Shown here in pieces: positions 11,606-22,438 of a stretch of 64,000 nt of DNA (its first letter is position 1; each line of letters opens with the position of its first letter). A program made the translations under genes and the position numbers. The stretch covers positions 19,299,471 to 19,363,470 of the forward strand of contig JAIOJX010000027.1 in assembly GCA_022376925.1 (NCBI GenBank). Reading direction: 5' to 3'. The notes below the pieces were generated by a model. It was not told the origin of the DNA. It did not search any database and saw only the letters and a program-made list of their open reading frames with translations. The DNA comes from Tragulus kanchil. Taxonomy: Eukaryota > Chordata > Mammalia > Artiodactyla > Tragulidae.

Positions 11606-11812
11606 TGCTTCCTCACTCTGTCATGTCCAACTCTCGGCAACCCCCTGGACTGTCGCCCACCGGGCTCCTCTGTTCCTGGGATTCTCCAGGCAGGAATGCG
11701 GGAGTGGGTGGCCAGTTCCTCTTCCAGGGGCTCTTTCTGATCCAGGGATCAAATTCTCGTCTCCTGCACTTCAGGTGGATTCTTTACTGTCTAAGCTACC
11801 AAGGAAGCCCCT
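11606..11812 (-). mobile_element. Bov-tA SINE
   Basis: Read on the minus strand this is a tRNA-Glu-derived head joined to Bov-A sequence. On the + strand it shows 'gtcatgtccaactctcggca', 'ggctcctctgttcctgggat', 'ggattctttactgtctaagc' and the reversed head 'taccaaggaagcccc'. Length is near the family's ~210 bp. Frames of 77-81 codons across it are incidental. Confidence 0.92.
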
Positions 11813-12259
11813 GTTCCTTTTTATCTAATGACAAATAAATGCACAGGACAAAGAGCCACAGATGCATGGACATGCACTTGGTTCCCCCTCTTCAGGCCTT
11901 TCTTTCAACCTTCCTCATTTTTATAGTGGAGATTATTAACTTCCAACCAAGAAGGGCTGAATGAAGCAGGAGTAATCAATGTCCCAGGTCTATCACTTGA
12001 CTTACTGCCATGTAAGCAATCATCAAATAGTCATAAGTTATAGATCTTTAAAATCAGGACACACAAGGAAGTTTTATTAGCTGTTTATGATAGGCAGGGT
12101 ACCCCAAAACTGCAACATAGCTATCTGCATAGAAACCTTGCACTGTGGGCGCTGAACTCAAGACCATGTGTTGTGAATCTGCTGTACTGAGGCAGGCGCC
12201 ACGCTAGCAGTCTGGAAGCAGTCTGGACACACACTTATCTACAACTAAAAACTTAAACC

Positions 12260-12313
12260 AGTCAATCCTGAATTCTCATTGGAAAGACTGATGCTGAAGC
12301 TGAAGTTCCAATA
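12260..12313 (+). mobile_element. BovB 3' fragment, cut by junction
   Basis: Starts 'agtcaatcctgaattctcat' and stops after ~54 bases at the duplication 4 junction. The complete version is at 13380-13674. The truncation is created by the join and is not a biological truncation. Confidence 0.85.
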
Positions 12314-12725
12314 TTGCTCTTACTGCATTTAAAGCAATTTCAGATGACAGTTTCTATCTGGTTTTGACTTTGGTGAATTGAGTTACATTATTTTATAGAT
12401 CAAAAGTTAGTAGCATACCAACCCATGATAGCTGCCCTGTCATGAACTAGTACATGCTTTACGTTTTAACGAGTTAAAAGAAGAAGGAGAAAAAAGGGAA
12501 GGAGGTTGGGGACAAATAGGAGAAAATACGACAGCAACCATGTGGTCTGCAAAGCCCAAAATAGAGACTACCAGGCCCTTTAAAAAAAAAACAGTTTGCC
12601 AGTCCTTGGTATAGAAAGTCAACACCACATTAATATCTCATCATCTACTCACAATTTGTACATTATGACATAAGATATAGGACATGGAATAAAGTTTCTT
12701 CCTATACATTCCTTGTGTATGTCTA

Positions 12726-12932
12726 TGCTTCCTCACTCTGTCATGTCCAACTCTCGGCAACCCCCTGGACTGTCGCCCACCGGGCTCCTCTGTTCCTGGG
12801 ATTCTCCAGGCAGGAATGCGGGAGTGGGTGGCCAGTTCCTCTTCCAGGGGCTCTTTCTGATCCAGGGATCAAATTCTCGTCTCCTGCACTTCAGGTGGAT
12901 TCTTTACTGTCTAAGCTACCAAGGAAGCCCCT
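12726..12932 (-). mobile_element. Bov-tA SINE, duplicate copy
   Basis: Second copy of the element at 11606-11812 within duplication 4, with no difference noticed. Confidence 0.92.
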
Positions 12933-13379
12933 GTTCCTTTTTATCTAATGACAAATAAATGCACAGGACAAAGAGCCACAGATGCATGGACATGCACTTG
13001 GTTCCCCCTCTTCAGGCCTTTCTTTCAACCTTCCTCATTTTTATAGATGAGAATATTAACTTACAAACAAGAGAGGCTGAATGAAGCAGGAGTAATCAAT
13101 GTCCCAGGTCTATCACTTGACTTACTGCCATGTAAGCAATCATCAAATAGTCATAAGTTATAGATCTTTAAAATCAGGACACACAAGGAAGTTTTATTAG
13201 CTGTTTATGATAGGCAGGGTACCCCAAAACTGCAACATAGCTATCTGCATAGAAACCTTGCACTGTGGGCGCTGAACTCAAGACCATGTGTTGTGAATCT
13301 GCTGTACTGAGGCAGGCGCCACGCTAGCAGTCTGGAAGCAGTCTGGACACACACTTATCTACAACTAAAAACTTAAACC

Positions 13380-13674
13380 AGTCAATCCTGAATTCTCATT
13401 GGAAAGACTGATGCTGAAGCTGAAGTTCCAATACTTGGGCCACCTGACGCACACAGCTGACTCACTGGTAAAGACTCCGATGCTGGGAAAGCCTGAAGAC
13501 AAAAGGAGAAGAGGGCAGCAGAGGATGAGATGCTTGGATGGCATCACCGACTCCGTGGACATGAACTTGGGCAGACTCCGGGAGACAGTGCAGGACAGGG
13601 AAGCCTGGCATGCTGCAGTCCACGGGTCACAAAGAGTCAGACACGACTTAGCAACTGGACGACAACAACAAATT
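13380..13674 (+). mobile_element. BovB LINE 3' end
   Basis: A full-length version of the BovB 3' terminal ~300 bp: 'agtcaatcctgaattctcat', then 'gatgctgaagctgaagttcc', then 'gatgagatgcttggatggca' and the end 'gacacgacttagcaactgg'. It is less degraded than the other BovB pieces in the window, with one long open frame across it. Confidence 0.9.
13399..13674 (+). pseudogene. BovB ORF2 C-terminal remnant
   Basis: The frame beginning at 13399 translates as a stretch of ~90 residues with MLKLKFQYLGHL near its start, then KRRRGQQRMRCLDGITDSVD, then EAWHAAVHGSQRVRHD. This is the C-terminal tail of the BovB (RTE clade) ORF2 protein. The endonuclease and reverse transcriptase domains, which lie upstream in the family, are absent, so it cannot support retrotransposition. 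The ATG at 13399 is internal to the original reading frame and is not a real start. The frame runs past the element into flanking DNA to a stop near 13731. It is the longest clear coding relic in the window. Confidence 0.85.
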
Positions 13675-13680
13675 GAACAC

Positions 13681-13920
13681 ACGACCACACTCTACATGAT
13701 CCATTTTATGCAGGCATTCTTCCAAGTATGAGTGTCTCCTCCTAATGTAATACCGGGCCAGTTGACAGGATAATTTGCATTTACAAAGGGAATATGTGAG
13801 GAACTTGCTGACAGAAGAGACCCAAGATGGAAGTGTTTCTCTGATCCTGCTTCTGTTCTCTCAGCCTTTCCCCCAAAGCAAACAAGCTCTCTGCTTTAGC
13901 TCAGGCAGCTGCTGATGGAC
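13681..13920. other. Unassigned spacer
   Basis: Single-copy DNA between the BovB end and the CpG-rich stretch, with no element recognised. Confidence 0.5.
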
Positions 13921-14260
13921 ATCGAGCTCTCGGCGGTGGGAGCCTCCTGAGCGAATCGCAGACGTCGAGGTCTGGCTCCGCGGCGGGTTACATGCAGCCC
14001 CGATGATGCCTGTGTGGCCCGGGGTGTTTCAAACATGAAGATCAAGAGACCACCGTGGGGAGAGCGGGGAAAGGGGCTCCGGACAAAAAGGGCACAAGGG
14101 CAGAGCTCTGGAGGCAGGAGGCGCGGGCTGGCCTGAGCACGGAAGCAGGGGCTTCAGGCGTGGTCTGCGTGCAGGGAGGAAGACAGGGCAGTGTGTGGAG
14201 GGGGGACCCTCCCACCCCCGGGTCACGGGGTGGCTTGCGGGCCACAGACATAGCTTCCAC
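13921..14260. other. CpG-rich stretch
   Basis: CpG density is clearly higher than in surrounding DNA: about eight CpG dinucleotides in the first 60 bases (for example 'ctctcggcggtggg', 'gcgaatcgcagacgtcgagg'), continuing through 'tccgcggcgggtta'. No promoter, exon or named repeat is recognised. Part of it (from ~14107) is included in duplication 5. It could be a small CpG island or a GC-rich retrotransposed segment; short frames across it have no domain. Confidence 0.55.
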
Positions 14261-14605
14261 ATGAGAAGGAGAAATTTGAAACCATCTGAATGTTTTAAGA
14301 AGAAAACGTTTTTAAAGGGTAAACAGCAACTGCTAGGTGGTCAATGAATGGTCAGGAAGTCGAGAAGAATAAGACCTGCTGGAAGCTCATTTCTGAGAGT
14401 CCAGGGGGCAGTGATGATAGACACGAGGAAGGGCCAGAGACCACACTCACGATGTGATTTCGAGTGACTGCTGGTAGGACTTGGGCAATGGCTGTTCATG
14501 TTCTATTTCTGGTATGAAGCAATTGAGGATTCAATGAAATCTTTAATGGAAAAATAATTCTTGTACCCCAATGTTAATTCTTCTAAATTACACTGAATGC
14601 TGCTT

Positions 14606-14723
14606 GTATTTATTTTTCTGGCCATGAGACTAGGGGGTCTTAGTTCCCTGACCAGGGATTGAACCCATGCCCCCTGCACTGGAAGCATGAAGCATTAACC
14701 ACTGGACCACCAGGGAATTTCCC
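14606..14723 (-). mobile_element. tRNA-derived SINE head (CHR family), truncated
   Basis: On the minus strand this is the head of a CHR SINE. On the + strand it reads 'tatttatttttctggccatg', then 'ccagggattgaacccatgcc' and 'aaccactggaccaccaggga'. The central body is missing, leaving ~120 bp. Confidence 0.75.
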
Positions 14724-14784
14724 ACACTATCTATTTTATTAAGGAAAGATATCATTGTTTCTTTGCAAAACCAGTGAATGGTAA

Positions 14785-15135
14785 CTGTTACAGACTGAAT
14801 GTTACTGTGCCCCCCAGATCTGTAGGCTGAAATCTAATCCCCAGGGCAATGGTGTCTGGAGGGGGGCCTTTGGGAAGGGATCAGGTCATCAGGGTGGAGC
14901 CCTCCTGAATGAGGTCAGTGCAGTTCTAAGGAGAGGCCAGCGGCCTGGCGTGCTTTTGGCGATACAATGAGAAATCAGCTATCGACACCCCAGAAAAAGA
15001 CCCTCACCAGAACTTAATGCTGGTGCCCTGATCCAGAACTTCAGCCCCAGAATTATGGGAAATAAATCTCTGTTGTTTACAAGCCACCAAAATCCATGGC
15101 ACTTTGTCAGAGTGGCCCAAACTGACTACGACAGT
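14785..15135 (+). mobile_element. MLT1-type LTR (ERVL-MaLR)
   Basis: A solitary LTR of the mammal-wide MaLR class, recognised by ordered phrases: 'tgttacagactgaatg' at the start, 'ggcctttgggaagggatcag', 'catcagggtggagccctcct', 'ccctcaccagaactt', 'aataaatctctgttgtttac' containing the polyadenylation signal, and 'aaactgactacgaca' at the end. It is about 350 bp and old, with no internal retroviral genes next to it. LTRs of this type once held promoter and polyA signals; I see no evidence of present activity. Confidence 0.85.
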
Positions 15136-15689
15136 AACTAGTACTTTCTTCTACTCATCTAATACTGTCTTCTTTTGTGAAGATTTTATGTGAAAGTCTG
15201 GAGGCAGGAGGCGCGGGCTGGCCGGAGCACGGAAGCAGGGGCTTCAGGGGTGGTCTGCGTGCAGGGAGGAAGACAGGGCAGTGTGTGGAGGGGACCCTCC
15301 ACCCCGGTCACGGGGTGGCTTGCGGCCACAGACATAGCTTCCACATGAGAAGGAGAAATTTGAAACCATCTGAATGTTTTAAGAAGAAAACGTTTTTAAA
15401 GGGTAAACAGCAACTGCTAGGTGGTCAATGAATGGTCAGGAAGTCGAGAAGAATAAGACCTGCTGGAAGCTCATTTCTGAGAGTCCAGGGGGCAGTGATG
15501 ATAGACACGAGGAAGGGCCAGAGACCACACTCACGATGTGATTTCGAGTGACTGCTGGTAGGACTTGGGCAATGGCTGTTCATGTTCTATTTCTGGTATG
15601 AAGCAATTGAGGATTCAATGAAATCTTTAATGGAAAAATAATTCTTGTACCCCAATGTTAATTCTTCTAAATTACACTGAATGCTGCTT

Positions 15690-15807
15690 GTATTTATTTT
15701 TCTGGCCATGAGACTAGGGGGTCTTAGTTCCCTGACCAGGGATTGAACCCATGCCCCCTGCACTGGAAGCATGAAGCATTAACCACTGGACCACCAGGGA
15801 ATTTCCC
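15690..15807 (-). mobile_element. CHR SINE head, duplicate copy
   Basis: Second copy of 14606-14723, carried by duplication 5. Confidence 0.75.
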
Positions 15808-15868
15808 ACACTATCTATTTTATTAAGGAAAGATATCATTGTTTCTTTGCAAAACCAGTGAATGGTAA

Positions 15869-16219
15869 CTGTTACAGACTGAATGTTACTGTGCCCCCCA
15901 GATCTGTAGGCTGAAATCTAATCCCCAGGGCAATGGTGTCTGGAGGGGGGCCTTTGGGAAGGGATCAGGTCATCAGGGTGGAGCCCTCCTGAATGAGGTC
16001 AGTGCAGTTCTAAGGAGAGGCCAGCGGCCTGGCGTGCTTTTGGCGATACAATGAGAAATCAGCTATCGACACCCCAGAAAAAGACCCTCACCAGAACTTA
16101 ATGCTGGTGCCCTGATCCAGAACTTCAGCCCCAGAATTATGGGAAATAAATCTCTGTTGTTTACAAGCCACCAAAATCCATGGCACTTTGTCAGAGTGGC
16201 CCAAACTGACTACGACAGT
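15869..16219 (+). mobile_element. MLT1-type LTR, duplicate copy
   Basis: Second copy of the LTR at 14785-15135 (offset 1084 bp). Its last ~100 bases are also part of the third copy at 17251-17352. Confidence 0.85.
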
Positions 16220-18371
16220 AACTAGTACTTTCTTCTACTCATCTAATACTGTCTTCTTTTGTGAAGATTTTATGTGAAAGTCTGACCTTTCTGACCAACA
16301 CAATACTCAAAGTTAGTCCTCTGGGGATGCACGGTGGCCAACGACCAGACACGTCTTCAAGACAGACGCTGCGGTGAGGAGTGAGCTGGCTGACGGTGTC
16401 CATCCTACATTTTCTGTTCCATCACCATGCACACACCAAGGCCCACTTCCCCCCACGATGACAGAGCACAGGTGACTAGACCAGACCCTTCCCACCTAGC
16501 GTGAGACATTTCGGATGAGCTGCCTATATGGGGACCACGCGTCAGCCTGGCAAAGCTGTGGCACTGTCTTGCCCTTCGCCCCTTCCTTGCCTCTGTCTTT
16601 TCACAGTCCTGAAACCTGCATGCATCTGAATTCCCTTCCCTGGTCCACAGGCCCCTTCTCCACTTGGCCATCCCCAGGAATGTCAACCAACAAATCCCTG
16701 TGTGCCCGCTTCCACCTTGGCCTCTGTGTCATTAGAGTCCCTGAGCTAACAGCAGAGGGGATTACAAACACTCATCTCCTTATCATCCAATTTAGTGCTG
16801 CTACCTCAAGGGGGAAGAAACCAGTAAGATGATAATGACCAAAGAATCCCAACGTAGCAGGAAAACGCCATGGACAGAGCTGAGCTGCTCAGAAACTAAT
16901 CACATCTCTAACTGTAGATGGAAAGAGGTTACAATGCTAATATAAATGGAGAAGGAATTCCCAAGGCAGGGCTCCAAAATGAAGTGCCCCTAGATGCCCT
17001 GGAAAACAGGTCTCAGCCCTCTTTTCATGCTAACCTCGGACCAACGCCACCTACAAAGAAAATGCCCACAGTGTTGGAATCTGAACTCCCTGCTTATATC
17101 CCAACAAGCCAGACTGTAGAAATTCAGTCTAGAAACCAAAGCGGATTATATTTCGAGTGTAATTTCAAGGGTAAGTCTCAGAGAAGGAGCTTGTTTAGGC
17201 TTTGGCCTGAAAGTATCCTATCCTGTGAGGAGTTTCCCTACCGAATAACTCAGAACTTCAGCCCCAGAATTATGGGAAATAAATCTCTGTTGTTTACAAG
17301 CCACCAAAATCCATGGCACTTTGTCAGAGTGGCCCAAACTGACTACGACAGTAACTAGTACTTTCTTCTACTCATCTAATACTGTCTTCTTTTGTGAAGA
17401 TTTTATGTGAAAGTCTGACCTTTCTGACCAACACAATACTCAAAGTTAGTCCTCTGGGGATGCACGGTGGCCAACGACCAGACACGTCTTCAAGACAGAC
17501 GCTGCGGTGAGGAGTGAGCTGGCTGACGGTGTCCATCCTACATTTTCTGTTCCATCACCATGCACACACCAAGGCCCACTTCCCCCCACGATGACAGAGC
17601 ACAGGTGACTAGACCAGACCCTTCCCACCTAGCGTGAGACATTTCGGATGAGCTGCCTATATGGGGACCACGCGTCAGCCTGGCAAAGCTGTGGCACTGT
17701 CTTGCCCTTCGCCCCTTCCTTGCCTCTGTCTTTTCACAGTCCTGAAACCTGCATGCATCTGAATTCCCTTCCCTGGTCCACAGGCCCCTTCTCCACTTGG
17801 CCATCCCCAGGAATGTCAACCAACAAATCCCTGTGTGCCCGCTTCCACCTTGGCCTCTGTGTCATTAGAGTCCCTGAGCTAACAGCAGAGGGGATTACAA
17901 ACACTCATCTCCTTATCATCCAATTTAGTGCTGCTACCTCAAGGGGGAAGAAACCAGTAAGATGATAATGACCAAAGAATCCCAACGTAGCAGGAAAACG
18001 CCATGGACAGAGCTGAGCTGCTCAGAAACTAATCACATCTCTAACTGTAGATGGAAAGAGGTTACAATGCTAATATAAATGGAGAAGGAATTCCCAAGGC
18101 AGGGCTCCAAAATGAAGTGCCCCTAGATGCCCTGGAAAACAGGTCTCAGCCCTCTTTTCATGCTAACCTCGGACCAACGCCACCTACAAAGAAAATGCCC
18201 ACAGTGTTGGAATCTGAACTCCCTGCTTATATCCCAACAAGCCAGACTGTAGAAATTCAGTCTAGAAACCAAAGCGGATTATATTTCGAGTGTAATTTCA
18301 AGGGTAAGTCTCAGAGAAGGAGGCTTGTTTAGGCTTTGGCCTGAAAGTATCCTATCCTGTGAGGAGTTTCC
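16118..18371. repeat. Direct duplication 6 (~1.12 kb; A 16118-17236, B 17251-18371)
   Basis: The offset is 1133 bp, starting at 'cagaacttcagccccagaat' inside the MLT1 LTR. The spacer at the join (17237-17250) reads 'cctaccgaataact' and is unique. A 146-codon frame at 16918-17358 crosses this junction and so is a chimera of two copies. In B the same frame breaks early because of an added G ('aaggaggctt' for 'aaggagctt'). Likely assembly overlap. Confidence 0.92.
17251..17352 (+). mobile_element. MLT1-type LTR, third partial copy
   Basis: The last ~100 bases of the LTR at 14785 and 15869 appear a third time because duplications 5 and 6 overlap. Confidence 0.8.
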
Positions 18372-18733
18372 AAAACCAAGACAGGGTGTGGCGAGGAGTC
18401 CTGGCATGGAAGCGGCTGAAGACAGATGCCCCGTGGCACCCTGCCACGCATCACGCCCACGTCCCCCATTGTCAGTAGAACGTATGAGACGCCACCACCA
18501 CGCCCCACCATGCACTTGGACCTTCAGTTAGCAAACCTCCTGAGGTTTCCATGTAAATGTCTTACAAAGGGTCACATGTGGCACCACAGTTTATAAGGAC
18601 TCTGAACAAAGACCTGTGCTCCTGCCACAGTTTCATCTGGACACAAAATGAACTGAGTCCCTGAAGATGTTGTGGGAGACCAAAAAATGGAGCCAATCTC
18701 AAAAATACAGGAGGTCTTTACAACTCCACTTGC
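18372..18733. other. Unassigned spacer
   Basis: Single-copy DNA with moderate CpG content around 18400-18500; no element recognised. Confidence 0.5.
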
Positions 18734-18932
18734 TCTCGCCCCAGTGGCTCAGACAGTATAAGACCCTGCCTGCAGTGGAGGAGACCTGGGCTCAGCCCTT
18801 GGACTGGGACGATCCCCTGGAGGAGGGAAAGGCCCCCCACTCCAGGATTCTAGCCCGAAAAATCCCACGGATGGAGGAGGCTGGCGGGCTCCAGTCCACG
18901 GGGTCACAAAGAGTCAGACACGACTGAACAAC
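18734..18932 (+). mobile_element. Bov-tA SINE
   Basis: Head 'ctcgccccagtggctcag' with tRNA-like B box region 'gggctcagcccttggac'. The Bov-A body is 'gatcccctggaggaggga', 'ccactccaggattctagcc' and 'gtcacaaagagtcagacacg', ending 'actgaacaac'. It is near full length at ~200 bp. Confidence 0.9.
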
Positions 18933-18936
18933 GAGC

Positions 18937-19393
18937 TGTCTCTCTTACAACTTCAATTATGCATGTTTTTGGCACTACTGCATTGTTTTATACTTTGGTA
19001 TCTACTGAAATTCCTTCCCATTGGACTGTGTAACCTGAAAAGTCATCGATCTCAAGAGAAATACACACCGGCATATTCAAAAGAAGTCATCAGAGGAGAA
19101 CGCAGTGCTGCGCTACCCACCACGTCACTATGGGCACAGATAAACGCCAGGCAACACTGGTGAGGGAATGTTCTATTCAGACTTACCATGAGTCTCAACC
19201 AGGAAAACCTGGAACTGCATATCACTTTAAAGAGATGAATAAACATCTGTTCTACTTGGTATAGATTTCAAAAACTGTCTCAAAAAGACCAATGTAAAGA
19301 ATTTGGACAACATGAAGTGATGCTGAAGTGTTTAGTAAGGCTGTGCTATGATTGGGGAAATATCAAAATATATCTATGACTATCATGTCTTTT
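18937..19393. other. Unassigned spacer
   Basis: Single-copy AT-rich DNA, no element recognised. Short frames on both strands lack domains. Confidence 0.5.
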
Positions 19394-19406
19394 AAAAGTA
19401 ATATCA

Positions 19407-19704
19407 GGGCTTCCCCTGGTGGTCCAGTGGGTAAGGACATTGCCTTGCAGTGCAAGGGGTGCCGGTTCGATCCCTGGCCTGGGAAGATCCCACGTGCCGC
19501 GGAGTGGCTGGACAGATGTGTCCAATTACCAAGCCGGAGCTCTGGAGCGCATGTGCCCAGAGCCGGTACTCTGTGACAACAGAGGCCACCGCGATGGGAG
19601 GCCCACACGGGCCAAAGAACAAAGATGGATGAAACTAGACAAATGAAAGACCAGTGGAAGTGGCCCGCCCACCCCCCTCCCTCCCCAACCCACCCCCACC
19701 CCAA
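19407..19704 (+). mobile_element. CHR-type SINE with C-rich tail and 13-bp TSD
   Basis: A complete-looking CHR SINE. The head has 'gggcttcccctggtggtc' and the B box 'ggttcgatccc'. The body includes 'gggaagatcccacgtgccgc' and 'gccggagctctggagcg'. The 3' end carries 'gaaagaccagtggaagtg', then an unusual ~40-base C-rich tract, then A. A perfect 13-bp target-site duplication, aaaagtaatatca, flanks it (19394-19406 and 19705-19717), so the C-rich tract lies inside the inserted unit. Confidence 0.92.
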
Positions 19705-19717
19705 AAAAGTAATATCA

Positions 19718-20946
19718 TTAAGAAGCATGAAGATTGTTAAAAGAAATAAAATCAGTAGGTGTTAGTGTCCACTGAAGATCTGAGGAGGCAGAGCTCTTAA
19801 GGGTGGCAGTGGCCAGCTCTCCCCACCCCTGATAAAGGAGCCACGACCTTTTGCAGGACACGGAGGAACTGCTGCCTCTCTGATGAACCAGATCCATTTC
19901 TCCACGTACACGGTGACACTAGCCTCTCCCGACCCGGCAAGGAGGTGGATGGAGTAGTCAGTGTAGTCACTCACGGCACTGGGAATTTTCCATAAACATT
20001 CCTTATGCTAAGCATTCTACTGATTGATACAATGAGGCTTGGGGTTGAAAGTAATGATCAGGAAAACACGGTTTATTCTCCTTTGACTAATTTGCCAATG
20101 AACCAAATTATCTACCAAGTCCTAAAGCAATCTCTGTATTTACTTCCAGAAAAAAAAAAAAAATACAGCCCATAACTATGACCCCAGCCCTCAAGGAAAG
20201 ATCTGGAAACAAGCAATTCCAATCAGCAACCTTTCCATACACAGCCCTTACCCTCATTAATAACCATAATGACACAGGATTGGGACCCCTGCCAATTATT
20301 AGCTTCGTCTCCGCGTTCTGTTTCTCAACATAGTCAATAAACAGTTCAAGACTTGCTGGAGTCTGAAGGCAATAACCGAAGCCAAAACCCTGGGCATATT
20401 AAAACCATCCCTGCAACAAGAACTTCTGACTGGGAAAGGAACTAATCATTCTCGTCGTTCACTAAGCTCCTAACTGAAAAGGCTGAAGTCAGGCCCCTCA
20501 GAAAGGAAGCTCCAGCTTTGCTAACAAGAGAAAAGCACTTGTTGACCTTCAGGTGCCCCCTGCTTCTGAGCTCCTCAGACCCTCCCTCTCCTTCCACAGC
20601 ACATGCCTCTCATTCCTCCTCGCCAGCATTTGAAAGCCGAGCTTAGGATGGTGGATGGTCATGGGTGACTCACAACCCATCATTTATATCCTATTAGAAG
20701 AAATCAAGCAAGACAGACTGTCTGGTAACATGCTTTTAGCTGGACAAGTTTCCATCTTATCCCTTACCTGTGCTTTTTAAAGCCACCAGCTCCAATCAGA
20801 ACCCAACATCGTTGCTGAGGAGGAGCAGAATCTATTAAAATCACCCTATAATAGAAATCTCTGAAACACAAAGAAGTCCTTGCCCCAAATTCTATCCTGT
20901 GCTTTCTCATACTTGGTATATACTAAGTGATCTGAAGACATCTGTG
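19718..20946. other. Unassigned single-copy stretch
   Basis: About 1.2 kb with no recognisable repeat, apart from a poly-A of ~14 at ~20150-20163. No coding signal is seen beyond short random frames. This is one of the longer uninterrupted single-copy segments in the window. Confidence 0.5.
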
Positions 20947-21078
20947 CCACTGAATTGTTCCCTTAACTGGTTGGTCCTTTGAGTTCAGTATAAGCCTGAT
21001 TAGATGCAGTGGAAACTTGGAGAGGATCATACATTCACTCAACAACTCCACTGTAGGATTAAGTTTATGATTCTTTCT

Positions 21079-21289
21079 GAGGTATCCCAGGTGGCAGAGG
21101 GGTAAAGAATCTGCCTGCCAATGCAGGAGACGCAAGAGACGCAGGTTCAATCCCTGGATTGGGACGATGCCCTGGAGAAGCAAAAGGCAACCCACTCCAG
21201 TGTTTCTGCTTAGAGAATTCCATGGACAGAGGAACCGGGTGAACTACACAGTCCATGGGATCGCAAGAGAGCCGGACACAACTGAGCAC
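21079..21289 (+). mobile_element. Bov-tA SINE with (CA)n tail
   Basis: Head 'gaggtatcccaggtggcag', tRNA-like 'caggttcaatccctgg', Bov-A body 'gccctggagaagcaaaag', 'acccactccagtgtttctgc', end 'ccggacacaactgagca', followed by a short CA repeat to ~21299. It contains a small internal repeat 'gagacgcaagagacgcag'. Confidence 0.9.
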
Positions 21290-22227
21290 ACACACACACG
21301 CATGGATCACAGAATAAGCTTCTAATACAAGTTCTGTCAGTGGAAGGCTTATCTTCAAGACGATAACTAGGGCAAATGGTACAGAGGATAAGCATGTCGT
21401 CTCATTTCATGTGACTCAGTCACAGAAAATAAGTGCTACGATTTGAAGTTTTTTCTCCAGATGAAGTCTATGTCTTAATCAGTAATGTGTGGATACACAG
21501 ATATTTTTTCTGCTTTTCAGAAATATCTCTTTGTCCTCTGGGGGGAAAAAAGTACTTAGGGCTGTGTACACCTTTATTTGAAGGTTGTGAGATGCACAAA
21601 GCTCTGCATAGACAACAGCTATGCTTTGTCCCTTCCTTCACATTGAAACCGTTTTCCTCCCATGAGTAGAGACTGGATGTAGGTGTTCACCTTCGCAGCC
21701 TCCCTTGCAGCCAGGAGGAGCAGTGTGGCCAAATAGCCATAGGACAATTCTGCTCAGGGACTGCTGAGACACAGCTCTCCACTTACTGTAAACAGAGACG
21801 GCACAACGCTCGCCCTCTTCCCATAGCCCTTCTCCTGATCTCTGGGTGCTGAGTAAGCACACTTGCAGCATGAGGGAGAAAATGCCAGCACTCGGGGACA
21901 GAGGAAACTGGAGGAGCACAACTTCTGAATGAGACTATTAACCTGACGCGCCTATCCCAGGACCGCTGTGACTCCAAGCCTCTTCCTGTACGAGAGGACT
22001 CTAGACTTTTTTCTAAACAAGGGACAAGTGACCTGAGTTGTTTAAGCCGTGGTGGTCTGGCACTTTCTTAGCTCACGGTACGAGAGGCAATTCCCACTGA
22101 ATTGTTCCCTTAACCTTGGTTGGTCCTTTGAGTTCAGTATAAGCCTGATTAGATGCAGTGGAAACTTGGAGAGGATCATACATTCACTCAACAACTCCAC
22201 TGTAGGATTAAGTTTATGATTCTTTCT

Positions 22228-22438
22228 GAGGTATCCCAGGTGGCAGAGGGGTAAAGAATCTGCCTGCCAATGCAGGAGACGCAAGAGACGCAGGTTCAAT
22301 CCCTGGATTGGGACGATGCCCTGGAGAAGCAAAAGGCAACCCACTCCAGTGTTTCTGCTTAGAGAATTCCATGGACAGAGGAACCGGGTGAACTACACAG
22401 TCCATGGGATCGCAAGAGAGCCGGACACAACTGAGCAC
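22228..22438 (+). mobile_element. Bov-tA SINE, duplicate copy
   Basis: Second copy of 21079-21289. The CA tail differs by one base (acgcacacac against acacacacac). Confidence 0.9.

Larger units (their letters stand above)
11194..13433. repeat. Direct duplication 4 (1.12 kb; A 11194-12313, B 12314-13433)
   Basis: The copies abut exactly, offset 1120 bp. Copy A stops inside a BovB element at 'gaagttccaata', and copy B begins with 'ttgctcttactg'. Near 11930-11960 the copies differ by several substitutions ('agtggagattattaacttcc' against 'agatgagaatattaacttac'). Other visible sequence is the same, including a Bov-tA SINE. Likely assembly overlap. Confidence 0.93.
14107..16284. repeat. Direct duplication 5 (~1.09 kb; A 14107-15200, B 15197-16284)
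   Basis: The offset starts at 1090 and becomes 1084 bp after several run-length losses in the first 150 bases of B. 14201-14250 reads 'gggggaccctcccacccccg', while B has 'gggaccctccaccccggtca'. Downstream the copies match. The join is at 'gtgaaagtctg', where copy A ends and B resumes at 'gaggcaggaggcgcgg'. Carries a CHR SINE fragment and an MLT1 LTR. Likely assembly overlap. Confidence 0.92.

Noticed and set aside
14785..15135. An endogenous retrovirus with internal genes next to the MLT1 LTR
   Set aside because: Only a solitary old LTR is visible. No gag-, pol- or env-like frames are recognised nearby.
19407..19500. Functional tRNA genes at SINE heads
   Set aside because: The A- and B-box-like parts belong to tRNA-derived SINEs. 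No complete cloverleaf with a 3' acceptor stem was seen.
19363..19728. 121-codon minus-strand frame with Gly/Trp-rich start
   Set aside because: It lies almost entirely inside a CHR SINE read in reverse and its C-rich tail. Similar frames occur over every CHR copy.
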